64,000 nucleotides of DNA, taken from assembly GCF_002250115.1 (NCBI RefSeq), contig NZ_CP019985.1, positions 1,054,001-1,118,000 on the forward strand, read 5' to 3'. Every line of letters begins with the position of its first letter. The stretch's first letter is position 1. The position numbers and the translations under genes are program-made. Below the pieces are notes generated by a model. The model searched no databases. It saw only the letters and a list, made by a program, of their open reading frames with translations, and was not told where the DNA came from. The DNA comes from Shouchella clausii. GTDB taxonomy: Bacteria > Bacillota > Bacilli > Bacillales > Bacillaceae_D. This document shows, in pieces, positions 32,962 to 42,487 of the stretch.

Positions 32962-35316
32962 TTAAACTTTCAGCCTGGCAGATAGATCTCCTTTTACAGC
33001 TGGCTTACACGACACGTATAGCGTTATTGCAACGGTGACAATCAGCAATAATGGCCATAGCAACCAAGTCTGCCAAGCCACTTGAACCAGTTCAATTTTC
33101 GCAGCTCCCATAAAAGACATCGCCAAACTTACTAGGAACTCCCCTATATAATTTGACGCTAAAGCACCAAATAGGATTCCTAAAACCAATACCATCAACG
33201 TGCCCGCCATATATTGATGACGAATTTGTTTCGACGTGAGTCCTATACTTCGCATAATGGCAATTTGCGACACGTCCTTGGATAATAACATCCGCAAGAA
33301 TAAGGCCGTAATTAATACAATCATAAGGACAGTTATAATCATTCCACCAATGACAATGATGCCCATTTGATCGATGATGTTCCCGAGCGTTTGTTTTGTA
33401 TATTCCTTGATATCGGTGACTTTTGCAAATCCATAAGTAGTCTGGTAGTTGTTCATTTTTTCCTGGATGTTTACACCGGTAGCTACATTCATGCTCACAT
33501 GCATCCAAAGAACAGCGTCGTTATTTATGCCAAGATCAGTATGTGCTTTTGCGGTCTTTCCGCCATTGGTAATATCCTGATAAATGCCCGTTACTGTTAA
33601 CGTCTTTTCCTTCCCGCCAGCCTTTACGACGACTTCATCGCCCACTTTCTTATTTAATCCGTTAGCGGAAGCATTGGCATAAGACAGCGAGATTTCTCCT
33701 TCTCCTTGCGGGGCCCTCCCTTCTAAATAGTTTAATGGGAATAGGGAAAAATCGCCGATCTCGATATAAATATAGTCCCATGAACCCTCTGTATTTTTGA
33801 CCTGGTATGCACTGGTGATGTAAGCTGCATGCTTTTCGATATCCGAATCGTTCACTAGCTCTTCGTGCAATCTTGTAAAATCCGCTGTGATCGTGTCTGT
33901 CATTCGAAGGTCTATTCTCATATCAGACTTTCCTATTCCCATATACGTAGAAAACTCTGGTGAATTCATGGTGTTATATACATGCATAGGAAGAATCGCC
34001 ATAAACGTGGATACGATATAAATTAACAGCAGCAGCCTGTATATTTTAAATCGTATCCACACATCTCGGAATCCCATGTAACGATTGACGCTAAAAAAAC
34101 GGTTGTGAAGCAAGGGAAAACGGTAATTCTGTTTTTTACCAGGTTCCGTCATATTGGAGCGCAAAGCTTCCACTGCAGAGACTTTATCAATTCGTTTCAA
34201 CACGCTTTTGCAGTACATCACAATGAGAAAATAGATCACGATTGGAGCAGCAAAAGATAGTACATATGGTAAAATTCCTGACGAGTCCGAAGAGAGGTAA
34301 AGCCTCATATTCCTGTTAAACAGATGGACTACGAAAAAGGAAAGGAGATAACCTGTCATGCCTGCAATCACTGATATGATTCTGTATTTCGTCAGGTACA
34401 CCTTCCTTATCTCCTTTTTGGATATACCTATTGCTTTCATGACACCAATTTCTCTAACATCCTCATCAATCGTGGCCAGAAACGTAAGCCTGATACATAG
34501 AAAAGCAATCACAACCATCAGCATACTGATAAGGATGATCACCATCGCCACGGCTGCATCTGAGAGCGCATTAAATAGCAAAAAGACTTCCCCTTCGACT
34601 GTGGGCCCGTTTGCTGGAAGCCCAGCTTCGATATAGGCAGTCTGTACGGCTTGGGAATCACCGTTCTCTGTCAGCTTGAATTCGATCAAATATTCCCGTT
34701 CCCCAGCCTGCATCGTGTACATTTCATCATAATCTGCCTGATTGAGCACAAAACGTTTCGAAGACGTAAGGGAAGAGTTCATCTCATAATCTCTTGCATA
34801 GTCTGAAATGACAAAGTCTTTCGCGTATTCTCCGCTTTTTACGGTAATCGTCTCGCCGATTTTCAAGTTGTATTGCTGCATGAAGTAGATGGGAACAGCG
34901 ACTTCCCCTTCCATTACATCGAGCTTTTCATTATTCAAATCCAATATAAAATCAAATTTTTCATTTTGAACAACAAATGAAATATCTTGCACCGTTCCAG
35001 CCATCGTTTGATTGTCACCAAAATGAATATGGCTTCCATCCAACGTCAGCAGCACCATCGTCTCCTGCATCGCGATATGCTCACGCTGTGCTTCAGTAAA
35101 TCGATCAATGTCTTCCTGGTCAAACTCACCAGAATGCATCTGTGTAATATCTGCTGGGACTGCATGCTTTTGCAGCTCTGCCATCGAGGGAATCAAATGA
35201 GCGATGTTATGGACAGCACTCGCCGCTAACATAACGGCGAACATAATAAATAGAAAAACGGCGGCTGTAATGATTTTATTCCTTCGAAAATCATCCCTTA
35301 CCATTTTTAAGAACAC
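32962..35316 (-). CDS. FtsX-like ABC transporter permease
   Basis: 784 residues from a GTG start; AGGGGGAA stands 6 bases before it, and the protein then begins FLKMVRDDFRRNKIITA. Two FtsX domains: one after a large extracellular part (helices about 265-370) and one at the C-terminus (about 650-770), plus helices near 20 and 420. This is the duplicated FtsX layout of exporters for lipids, peptides or antibiotics. It works with the ATPase downstream and follows the MFS gene; the two genes overlap slightly only in frames upstream of this start. Substrate unknown. Confidence 0.88.
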   Translation of the reverse strand: MFLKMVRDDFRRNKIITAAVFLFIMFAVMLAASAVHNIAHLIPSMAELQKHAVPADITQMHSGEFDQEDIDRFTEAQREHIAMQETMVLLTLDGSHIHFGDNQTMAGTVQDISFVVQNEKFDFILDLNNEKLDVMEGEVAVPIYFMQQYNLKIGETITVKSGEYAKDFVISDYARDYEMNSSLTSSKRFVLNQADYDEMYTMQAGEREYLIEFKLTENGDSQAVQTAYIEAGLPANGPTVEGEVFLLFNALSDAAVAMVIILISMLMVVIAFLCIRLTFLATIDEDVREIGVMKAIGISKKEIRKVYLTKYRIISVIAGMTGYLLSFFVVHLFNRNMRLYLSSDSSGILPYVLSFAAPIVIYFLIVMYCKSVLKRIDKVSAVEALRSNMTEPGKKQNYRFPLLHNRFFSVNRYMGFRDVWIRFKIYRLLLLIYIVSTFMAILPMHVYNTMNSPEFSTYMGIGKSDMRIDLRMTDTITADFTRLHEELVNDSDIEKHAAYITSAYQVKNTEGSWDYIYIEIGDFSLFPLNYLEGRAPQGEGEISLSYANASANGLNKKVGDEVVVKAGGKEKTLTVTGIYQDITNGGKTAKAHTDLGINNDAVLWMHVSMNVATGVNIQEKMNNYQTTYGFAKVTDIKEYTKQTLGNIIDQMGIIVIGGMIITVLMIVLITALFLRMLLSKDVSQIAIMRSIGLTSKQIRHQYMAGTLMVLVLGILFGALASNYIGEFLVSLAMSFMGAAKIELVQVAWQTWLLWPLLLIVTVAITLYVSCKPAVKGDLSARLKV

Positions 35317-35354
35317 AAAATTCCCCCTGACTATGGCATTCCTTTTCTTGCCAT

Positions 35355-36680
35355 TCACGTTTTTGAGATGCCCGTCCTATCTGTCCCGACTCTATTTGGG
35401 GTATCCATGTCTCTAATGCCCCTTGACCTAGAGACAAACAGTGCCGTAATGATAAGCCCTAGTCCAGCAAGAATAATTAAAAATCCGATCCCTCTCGCTT
35501 CACCTGTCCCAATTATTTTGCCAACCGTACCTGCAAGCACACCACCTTCTGCAAAGGCAGGGTTAAATACATGGTCTGCAAGAAAGCCGCCAATGACAAA
35601 AGCAACAACAAATCCTACTTGCGATATTAATGAAATAAGCCCCCATGCTCTCCCTTGTTTATGATTATCAATTGATTTTCTAATGAGCACATCGATACTT
35701 GCATTCGCAAATGGCAGCGAGGCAAAGAATAAAAAACCTGAGAGAAGGATGACCGGAATGCTTGTTGTAGCACCAAAACCCGCCATTGTAACCCCAGCGA
35801 CGATAAAGCTTCCTACCATGACATTGACATAGTTTTTCTTAAGGATGCCGTTGCCTATGACAATGCTGGACACCAACATTCCGCAGGCAATGATCGTAAG
35901 TAGAATGCCTGTTGTTTTTTCATCTGTAATTGCGAGGAGCATCGGTTTGGACAGCACCTGGATCATCCCCATATAAAACATTAAAAAAGATACAAGGACA
36001 ATTAATCGCAATACTCCTTTCGATTCAAGAATAATCAACCATCCTTCCTTTAAATCCTTGAAAAAATTCAATTTCTCCTTGACCTGCGGCTTTATCGCAA
36101 GTGATTTCCTTATCGAAAAAATGGCAATAACCGCTATTGCAAAAGTCAGAATATCAATGATAAGCACCACTTCAATCGTAGAAAAGGCTAGAATGAACCC
36201 CGCTAAAATAGGGGAAATCAAAAACTTTGAAGACGATGCAATGCCCACCATCCCACTTGCTTTGGCATACTCTTCCTCTGTTAGAAGGTCGGTAATCGTA
36301 GCTTTATAGGCTGGATTTAACAATGCCGAAAACAAAGAACTAACCCCAATACAAACACAGATTTGCCACACTTGAATATGTCCATTGATAATAAGTACGA
36401 GCAACACAACTAGTGCAAATCCAGACACAATATCCCCTAACATCATAAGCAGCCTTCGATCAAAGCGGTCTGCAAGAACCCCCGCAGCTGGAGCTAGTAA
36501 AATCATCGGCAACAGTGCCGCCATTTCCACCATTGCCACATCTACTGCTGATTGTGTCAGTAGCCACACATATACGCCAAGAGCAAATGCGGTCAATCCT
36601 GTACCAATATTGGATATCAATTCACCCACCCACAGGACTAAAAATTTGTTCAATCCATTTTCTATTTTTGGATTATTCAT
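35355..36680 (-). CDS. MFS efflux transporter
   Basis: 441 residues, twelve predicted membrane helices. Motif A between helices 2 and 3 is GVLADRFDRRLLMMLGD; the family is the enterobactin/macrolide-exporter type (MefA-like) judging from ILTFAIAVIAIF and the large number of conserved glycines. ATG 36680 overlaps the TetR stop by 8 bases and is preceded by GGAGG inside the regulator gene, so translation is coupled. Probably drug or toxic-compound efflux, controlled by TetR. Confidence 0.88.
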   Translation of the reverse strand: MNNPKIENGLNKFLVLWVGELISNIGTGLTAFALGVYVWLLTQSAVDVAMVEMAALLPMILLAPAAGVLADRFDRRLLMMLGDIVSGFALVVLLVLIINGHIQVWQICVCIGVSSLFSALLNPAYKATITDLLTEEEYAKASGMVGIASSSKFLISPILAGFILAFSTIEVVLIIDILTFAIAVIAIFSIRKSLAIKPQVKEKLNFFKDLKEGWLIILESKGVLRLIVLVSFLMFYMGMIQVLSKPMLLAITDEKTTGILLTIIACGMLVSSIVIGNGILKKNYVNVMVGSFIVAGVTMAGFGATTSIPVILLSGFLFFASLPFANASIDVLIRKSIDNHKQGRAWGLISLISQVGFVVAFVIGGFLADHVFNPAFAEGGVLAGTVGKIIGTGEARGIGFLIILAGLGLIITALFVSRSRGIRDMDTPNRVGTDRTGISKT

Positions 36681-37320
36681 GGCCGCCTCCATCCTTACTG
36701 GCAAACAACTCCAATACATACATGAGACTTCCGCGCTCAGCTCCAAGCAACCGTTCTAAGTTAAATACAAACCCATGTAGGCGTTTTACACGCTCTTCGT
36801 CCGTCATCTCTACCATATCATCATCGAAAACCGTATTAAGATAGATTACAACCATTTCCATACATTCGTACGGGAACGGCGTGTTAAACAAGCCTAATTC
36901 GATGCCCTCGTGGATGATATCCGTCAATATTTGCGGTACGTTGGAAATAATGACTTTTTCAATTTTCTGGTGCATGAGCGCGTTTTGTGGCTTATGAATA
37001 TGGTCCTTTATTTCTTGGCCGCTTCCGCCACTTACGTTTAAAGCCATGACGACGCCAATAATACGCTCACTAACAGGTATGCTTTTGTCGGCAGCGATTA
37101 CCCGCGCCTCGCTTAAAATACGAGTACTATGCCGCTCAATCAACGCGTCCATAATCGCCTCTTTTGACTTGAAATGATAATAGAGCGTTCCTCGTGCGAT
37201 TCCGACTTTTTCAAGAATGTCTTTTGTACTTGTACCTTCAAAGCCCTTCTCTCCAAAAAGCTCTTCTGCAGCGTCAAGAATTTCGTTTTTGCGTTCTTCT
37301 GCTTCTTTTACAACTCTCAT
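36673..37320 (-). CDS. TetR-family repressor
   Basis: 215 residues. N-terminal helix-turn-helix (about 10-55) with STKDILEKVGIARGTLYYHF, the standard TetR DNA-binding stretch; the rest is the ligand and dimerisation domain. First gene of the TetR-MFS-ABC operon, with an operator palindrome right after the promoter -10 box, so it should repress its own operon. Confidence 0.93.
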   Translation of the reverse strand: MRVVKEAEERKNEILDAAEELFGEKGFEGTSTKDILEKVGIARGTLYYHFKSKEAIMDALIERHSTRILSEARVIAADKSIPVSERIIGVVMALNVSGGSGQEIKDHIHKPQNALMHQKIEKVIISNVPQILTDIIHEGIELGLFNTPFPYECMEMVVIYLNTVFDDDMVEMTDEERVKRLHGFVFNLERLLGAERGSLMYVLELFASKDGGGHE

Positions 37321-37341
37321 GACTGCATCTCCTCGTTATAG

Positions 37342-37358
37342 ACCGACTGTCTGTCGGT
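37342..37358. promoter_or_regulatory. TetR-type operator
   Basis: ACCGAC (37342-37347), five bases, GTCGGT (37353-37358): a perfect inverted repeat of the TetR/QacR-like type, immediately downstream of the -10 box on the minus strand. Confidence 0.8.
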
Positions 37359-37361
37359 AAT

Positions 37362-37389
37362 AGAATAACATAAGATTTTGAGATGTCAA
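37362..37389 (-). promoter_or_regulatory. Promoter of the TetR-MFS-ABC operon
   Basis: On the minus strand TTGACA (37389-37384), 16-base spacer, TATTCT (37367-37362). Confidence 0.65.
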
Positions 37390-37486
37390 GATGTCGTACT
37401 GCATCCCTCCATGCCTTTCACATGGAAGCAAGGACGTGTGAAAGGCAGAGCCATAAAAAATGGGTTATCAGGATCAGTACGACATC

Positions 37487-38524
37487 CTATGTTTTCACAT
37501 TCGGAAATTTTAACGACAACGTAAAACCCGAGCCAGGCTCTGACGTGGCCTCCAACTGAATCGCTAAATCATCAGCCATCTTGCTCACTAAAAAAAGCCC
37601 CATCCCTGTTGCTTGCCTTGTGTAAGCCCCTCGCCCTCCAGTAAAACCTTTATCAAAAATAAACGGTAAATCTTCTCCCGAAACACCCGGTCCATTATCA
37701 CGAATATGCAAAATCGTTTGGTCTCTGTTTTCGTCATACACGGTTTCAAATGTGATCAATGGATTATCCTGATGTTGTGTAACGTGTTTTGTACTATTGG
37801 CAATAACCTGTTCTATAATAAACGCTAACCCTTTGCGGTCGGAGAGAATTTCCGTCTCTTCGCCTTTGAACTGGATTTGAAAACCAGATTCATCAAGTAG
37901 TGTTTGGTAATCTACAATTGTCCGTTTACAAAACGCTAGAATAGGAATCGACTCAAACAGATAATCTTTATGGGCAGCTCCAAGTCTGGCATAATATAAA
38001 ATTCGCTCGACATCTCCACGCATTTGATCTCTGACATGAAGCATACGCTGTCGAACGAGGGGAGACATTTCGTCATTGCGGTTATCTAAAACCAATGTCA
38101 TCAATGACAAAGGTTTTTTCATTTCATGAACCCAACCTTCAATGTAGTTTTCATAATCGGCGAGCTCAAGCACTTGTTGATTTCGTTCCTCTTGGTAGGA
38201 CCTTAGAACACTTCCAATTCTGCGGATAAATGGCCAATTTGTTTTCGGAGATACCCGGCATAACATTTCTTCGTTTGCCTCATTCGGTTCTAACAAAAAA
38301 TCTGCAAAGGCAGCTTCGATTCTTCTTTCCTTTCTTATAATCAGAAATACAGATACCGATATTATCGCTAACGTAAAAACAACCATTAAGCTTACTAAAA
38401 CGTTAAACGTTTCAGGGTAAGCTAACCAAGCGAAAAAAATAAATAAAAGATTGGTTAGCATTAACATAAAAAACCATTGCTTATGCGCATGAAAACACGC
38501 ATAAATGTGTTTGATCCGATTCAT
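37487..38524 (-). CDS. BceS-type intramembrane-sensing histidine kinase
   Basis: 345 residues. Two membrane helices (about 16-35 and 38-60) with almost no extracellular loop, the mark of intramembrane-sensing kinases that learn about antimicrobial peptides from their ABC transporter. H-box is EGWVHEMKKPLSLM, and the ATPase part has the N-box EQVIANSTKH, DNGPG and GMGLFL. The start overlaps the regulator stop (ATGA). Partner of the response regulator and BceAB-like transporter upstream. Confidence 0.92.
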   Translation of the reverse strand: MNRIKHIYACFHAHKQWFFMLMLTNLLFIFFAWLAYPETFNVLVSLMVVFTLAIISVSVFLIIRKERRIEAAFADFLLEPNEANEEMLCRVSPKTNWPFIRRIGSVLRSYQEERNQQVLELADYENYIEGWVHEMKKPLSLMTLVLDNRNDEMSPLVRQRMLHVRDQMRGDVERILYYARLGAAHKDYLFESIPILAFCKRTIVDYQTLLDESGFQIQFKGEETEILSDRKGLAFIIEQVIANSTKHVTQHQDNPLITFETVYDENRDQTILHIRDNGPGVSGEDLPFIFDKGFTGGRGAYTRQATGMGLFLVSKMADDLAIQLEATSEPGSGFTLSLKFPNVKT

Positions 38525-39195
38525 CGTCTATACTCCTTCAGTCGATACCCTTGGCCCCTTACCGTTTCAATTTGGTCTTCCAAGTTTAATGGCCGCAGCG
38601 TCTTTCGCAAACGCGTGAGATTAACTTGAATGGCGTTTTCGTCTATAAATTGGTCGGTTCCCCATAAAAGCTCACTCAACGCTTTTTTTGACACAATCTC
38701 AGGACGATTCTGTACTAATGCCAATAAAATTTTTCCTTCATTCGCCGATAAGACGAGCGACTCGGATCCCTTATACAACGTATAGGTATTGGGATCAAGC
38801 GAAAAATCGCCGCCATCGACCAAGCCTGGCTGTCTCGCAAATCTTCTTAACAAGTTTTGAATGCGGGCCAATAAGCGATCGCGATTGCATGGTTTCGTCA
38901 AATAATCATCCGCACCTAAATGAAATCCATGTAACTCATCTTGTAACTTGTCTCTCGACGTCAAAATCAATATCGGTCCAATCCCTTTCGATTTTAGGCT
39001 TTTGCATAGATCAAATCCAGATTGCCCTGGTAAATTGATGTCTAACAAGACTAAGTCAGGTGCCAAAGTGGCAATTTGATGGGCAATGTCATGGAAATCT
39101 GTAACCGCTACGACATCAAATCCTTCTTTTTTCAAAATATCCATTAACTCTTCTCTCATCCATGCATCGTCTTCAACGATTGCAATCCTCGCCAC
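38521..39195 (-). CDS. BceR-type OmpR-family response regulator
   Basis: 224 residues from a GTG start with AGAGGAGGTGC before it; the open frame upstream overlaps the permease gene. Receiver domain with acidic pocket VEDD and phospho-acceptor D in LVLLDINLPG (about 50), K in LTKPCN; then a winged helix with ALSELLWGTDQFIDENAIQVN. It should activate the transporter operon through the inverted repeat upstream of the ATPase gene. Confidence 0.93.
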   Translation of the reverse strand: MARIAIVEDDAWMREELMDILKKEGFDVVAVTDFHDIAHQIATLAPDLVLLDINLPGQSGFDLCKSLKSKGIGPILILTSRDKLQDELHGFHLGADDYLTKPCNRDRLLARIQNLLRRFARQPGLVDGGDFSLDPNTYTLYKGSESLVLSANEGKILLALVQNRPEIVSKKALSELLWGTDQFIDENAIQVNLTRLRKTLRPLNLEDQIETVRGQGYRLKEYRR

Positions 39196-39223
39196 TTTAG
39201 CACCTCCTCTGTACAGATACTCG

Positions 39224-41389
39224 TTAATCGATGTTTGGCTTCCACCGTAATTTATCGATCTCATGGTCAGCCGAACGGGCAACAGCGACTCCATAAATCG
39301 CTACAATGGCGATCACGATACAGGCAAAGGCAATCGCGATAGGATACAGGAGGGGATCGTCCTCAAAGCGAATGACCACAAATGAAATCATTGCCCTTAT
39401 CCCAACAGCTGCACTTACGCATGCGAGAGACATCGGTAACAAAAAGGCCCACAACACCTGTGTATGCATCGATTTTTTCATTTGATCACGTTTGGCGCCT
39501 AACATCGACAGGGTGACATAGCGCCCTCCAGTCTGCTTCATTTGCGTCAAAAATTGTAAAGCCAATACCGTGCAAGCAATAATTAAAAACAAGAATCCCA
39601 TATACAAGACAGTATAACTCCCAGCAACGACATAGAAGAGCCGGCGCCCGAAGTTTTGCAAGTAACTTTCAAACGCGAAGCCTGAAGTTGTTAATATGTC
39701 TCTAGCCTCCATTAGTGGTTTCATTAAACCTTGCTGCTCCTGCAACTTTTGCGGGATTCGGAAATTCCAATAGGACACATACGTTTCCTTATTGACTAAT
39801 TGTTCAAACATCCGGTCAGTCACAATAAAGGCTGAAAAGATTTCCACGGAACGGTCCGCTACCAATCCTCTCATAGGAATCGATGGGCGTATGAACATGT
39901 CTTGATTATCAATACTCAGCAAACGTTGCCCCTCTTTTGCCGCCTTATCAAGAATCGAATCAAGTACAGGCATGCGATCAAGATTTTCCATAGGGACAAA
40001 ATCCGGGTTAAAGTACAAGGCGATTTCATCTGAATCAAGGTTCAGGGGTTGTTCTCCTATCGCTGTTAAAAGTCCATTATATGACGATTCAGGAATTAGA
40101 TAAGGTGTCGTTGTATCCATTTCTAACACCCCTAGCAAATTAAGGGCTTCGGGGTTCTCCGAACTAATATCGTAACTTTGCATTTCTCCAGACAAAAGTT
40201 GCTCCTTATAGTGGCTAGGCAAAGCCAAGATGAGTTGCTCTTTTAATTTAGACCAATCAACCAATGACAGTGGCATCCCATCTTCCGCGCGCTCTCCCTG
40301 ATCGTTCATCTTTCCCATTTCCAACAGGTTTGAGTCTTCGACATAAGGGCGCATTTTTTCGGAAGCCAAAAATGGCTCCACTTTTTGACTCTCTCCGTTA
40401 ACCGTAAAATCATATACTGAGGAATCTCGATTATACAAACTGTCTAAACTTAAAATCGTTGAAGCACCATTGGCAATCAAAATAATCGACAACGTGAGCA
40501 GAATCGATGTAACCGCAACCGCAGTTGACCGGTTAGCAACATTCTCTTGAAACTGCCTTAATGTAAAGGTGTGCAGCCCTTTCATCGATTTACGCTTGGA
40601 CAAACTTGCCCAAATGCCTAGTAGTTTTCCAAATCCCCTTATAAAAAGGATCGTTCCTAAGCTTCCAAAAAGGAGTGCCGCAAACAGAAGCAGTCCGCCA
40701 AAGTCCGCAAACCGATATAAGACGATCCAATAGGCAACACCTAGTAAGACAGAACCTAGTCCTACATGGAGTACATTGCCTTTCACATGCCCCATATCCG
40801 TTTTCTTGTCCATTTGCTCATACAGTAATTGATGGACCTCCTGTTGAAACAATCTTCCACCAAGCATGACCAATGCGATAAACTGGATCAATAAAAAGCC
40901 AATAATCGTAAAAATAATCGCCTCTACGGACAAACTAAATTGATGCCCGATGATCCCCTGTCCGACTAATTTAGAAACGGTTAAACTAATGATTTCTGCT
41001 AAAAAGCCCCCTACTAAAAGGCCTCCAGCGAGTGCCAAAATAGAGGTCATCAGCCCCTCAGCCAAAAGCTGGACAATTAGACGCTCCTTGCGCATTCCTA
41101 ACATTAGGTAAAGCCCAAACTCTTTACTTCTTCGATTTAATTGGTACCGATTGGCAAATAAAACCAAGAAAAACAATAAAAATAATGCAAACAGATAGAC
41201 AATCCGCATTTCAGCTAGAAGTTTATCAATCGCATCACTTTCAAACTCCCTTAAAAATAATATAACATCTTGTTTTCCGAGCGAAAGAATGATATAAAAC
41301 GAAGCGACTGCTGTTACAAGGGTAGCAAAATAAATGGCATTTTCCTTACGGCTTCGTTTGGCATTACGAAAAACCAACCTAGAGAACAT
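39224..41389 (-). CDS. BceB-type permease of a peptide-detoxification ABC transporter
   Basis: 721 residues, somewhat longer than usual (about 640-670). Layout is ten membrane helices with a large extracellular domain of roughly 230 residues between helices 7 and 8 (about 320-600), which in this family binds target-peptide complexes. It starts MFSRLVFRNAKRSRKEN, the family N-terminus. GGGGAGG stands 8 bases before this ATG, and the start overlaps the ATPase stop by 11 bases. It both protects against cell wall-active peptides (bacitracin, lantibiotics) and signals to the kinase. Confidence 0.9.
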   Translation of the reverse strand: MFSRLVFRNAKRSRKENAIYFATLVTAVASFYIILSLGKQDVILFLREFESDAIDKLLAEMRIVYLFALFLLFFLVLFANRYQLNRRSKEFGLYLMLGMRKERLIVQLLAEGLMTSILALAGGLLVGGFLAEIISLTVSKLVGQGIIGHQFSLSVEAIIFTIIGFLLIQFIALVMLGGRLFQQEVHQLLYEQMDKKTDMGHVKGNVLHVGLGSVLLGVAYWIVLYRFADFGGLLLFAALLFGSLGTILFIRGFGKLLGIWASLSKRKSMKGLHTFTLRQFQENVANRSTAVAVTSILLTLSIILIANGASTILSLDSLYNRDSSVYDFTVNGESQKVEPFLASEKMRPYVEDSNLLEMGKMNDQGERAEDGMPLSLVDWSKLKEQLILALPSHYKEQLLSGEMQSYDISSENPEALNLLGVLEMDTTTPYLIPESSYNGLLTAIGEQPLNLDSDEIALYFNPDFVPMENLDRMPVLDSILDKAAKEGQRLLSIDNQDMFIRPSIPMRGLVADRSVEIFSAFIVTDRMFEQLVNKETYVSYWNFRIPQKLQEQQGLMKPLMEARDILTTSGFAFESYLQNFGRRLFYVVAGSYTVLYMGFLFLIIACTVLALQFLTQMKQTGGRYVTLSMLGAKRDQMKKSMHTQVLWAFLLPMSLACVSAAVGIRAMISFVVIRFEDDPLLYPIAIAFACIVIAIVAIYGVAVARSADHEIDKLRWKPNID

Positions 41390-42158
41390 TGGCGCTTCCT
41401 CCCCCAAGCTGAGCTAGTACCTGTAAAATTCGTTCATAAAATGTTTCTTGTGGCTCATCCTGTTTTCGACGCAGTTCATGAAAGATGACACCATCTTGAA
41501 TAAATAGGATTCTTGAGCAGAAGCTTGCTGCATTCGGGTCATGGCTAACCATTAAAATCGTTCTTCCACTACTCCGGTTAATCCCTTCCAACTTGTTCAT
41601 TAACGTTTTTGCCGAGCGTGTGTCCAAAGCCCCTGTCGGTTCGTCAGCAAGGACGATATCAGGGTCAGAAATCAAACAACGGGCAGCGGCGACTCTTTGC
41701 TTTTGCCCCCCAGACATCTGAGCGGGAAATTTGTTAAGAATGTCGGTTATTTCTAAAAAACCTGCTAGCTCATTTATTTTCGCTTGTGCTTTGGCAAAAT
41801 CAATTCCATGAATGGACAATGGCAATAATATGTTTTCTTGCCCCGTTAAATTATCCAGCAGTTCAAAGTCCTGAAACAAATAGCCAATACGACTGCCGCG
41901 ATACTCTGCCAAATCCTTGCTGTCAAACGCGCTAATGTTTTGCCCATTTAACAGGACCCGCCCTGACGTCGGTTTGATAATGGTCGCAATGCAGTTTAAC
42001 AATGTCGTTTTGCCAGAGCCGCTCGGTCCCATGATTCCTAAAAATTCTCCAGGAAGAATATCAAACCGAACACCGTTTAAAGCTTTCGTTCTATTATTTT
42101 TCTTTCCGTAGTGTTTTTGTAAGTCTTGCACCTCTAATAATTTTCCTTGGCTGCCCAT
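41379..42158 (-). CDS. BceA-type ABC transporter ATPase
   Basis: 259 residues. Walker A GPSGSGKTT (about 47-55), signature MSGGQKQRVAAARCL, Walker B IVLADEPTGALDT, H-loop SHDPN. ATG 42158 is chosen because GAGGGAGAG lies 6 bases before it. First gene of the operon BceA-BceB-BceR-BceS; in B. subtilis the order is regulator, kinase, ATPase, permease, so this arrangement is inverted. Confidence 0.93.
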   Translation of the reverse strand: MGSQGKLLEVQDLQKHYGKKNNRTKALNGVRFDILPGEFLGIMGPSGSGKTTLLNCIATIIKPTSGRVLLNGQNISAFDSKDLAEYRGSRIGYLFQDFELLDNLTGQENILLPLSIHGIDFAKAQAKINELAGFLEITDILNKFPAQMSGGQKQRVAAARCLISDPDIVLADEPTGALDTRSAKTLMNKLEGINRSSGRTILMVSHDPNAASFCSRILFIQDGVIFHELRRKQDEPQETFYERILQVLAQLGGGSANVL

Positions 42159-42221
42159 GTATAACTCTCCCTCTTTGATTCTCATTTTCCGGAATGATCA
42201 TCGATCGATGAAGCTATACAC

Positions 42222-42227
42222 ATTATA
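42222..42227 (-). promoter_or_regulatory. -10 box of the Bce-type operon
   Basis: Perfect TATAAT on the minus strand (42227-42222); the -35 region (about 42250-42245, TATTTT) is poor, as expected for an activated promoter. The operator lies directly upstream. Confidence 0.6.
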
Positions 42228-42480
42228 ACCAGTCTAAAATTAGAAAAATACTTACAGATGGTGTAAGGGACCTAGCTTTCATTGCCGTGCCCTGACCTAC
42301 AACGTATGGGGGCAGGATCGATACACAGAAAATTGAGTCTTGTAATTTCAGTGGAAAAACATTAACGCCTTGTCCTTCATAAAAATAAATAAAGCGTTCG
42401 GCATTTTGACCAAACACTTTACGAATGTGGACAGCGATATTGATTTCACTTAATATAAACCCAGTACTTTGATTTTCCAT
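42223..42480 (-). CDS. Doubtful small ORF after the glycosyltransferase gene
   Basis: 85 codons, starting 7 bases after the glycosyltransferase stop and ending inside the Bce promoter. No convincing ribosome binding site, no recognised domain, and the presumed operator lies inside it. Listed because it is the only frame covering this gap; probably not a gene. Confidence 0.2.
   Translation of the reverse strand: MENQSTGFILSEINIAVHIRKVFGQNAERFIYFYEGQGVNVFPLKLQDSIFCVSILPPYVVGQGTAMKARSLTPSVSIFLILDWL
42251..42267. promoter_or_regulatory. Candidate BceR-type operator
   Basis: CTTACA, GATGG, TGTAAG: a perfect 6-5-6 inverted repeat ending next to the weak -35 position of the BceA promoter, the place where BceR-like activators bind. 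Confidence 0.6.
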
Positions 42481-42487
42481 TAGATTT

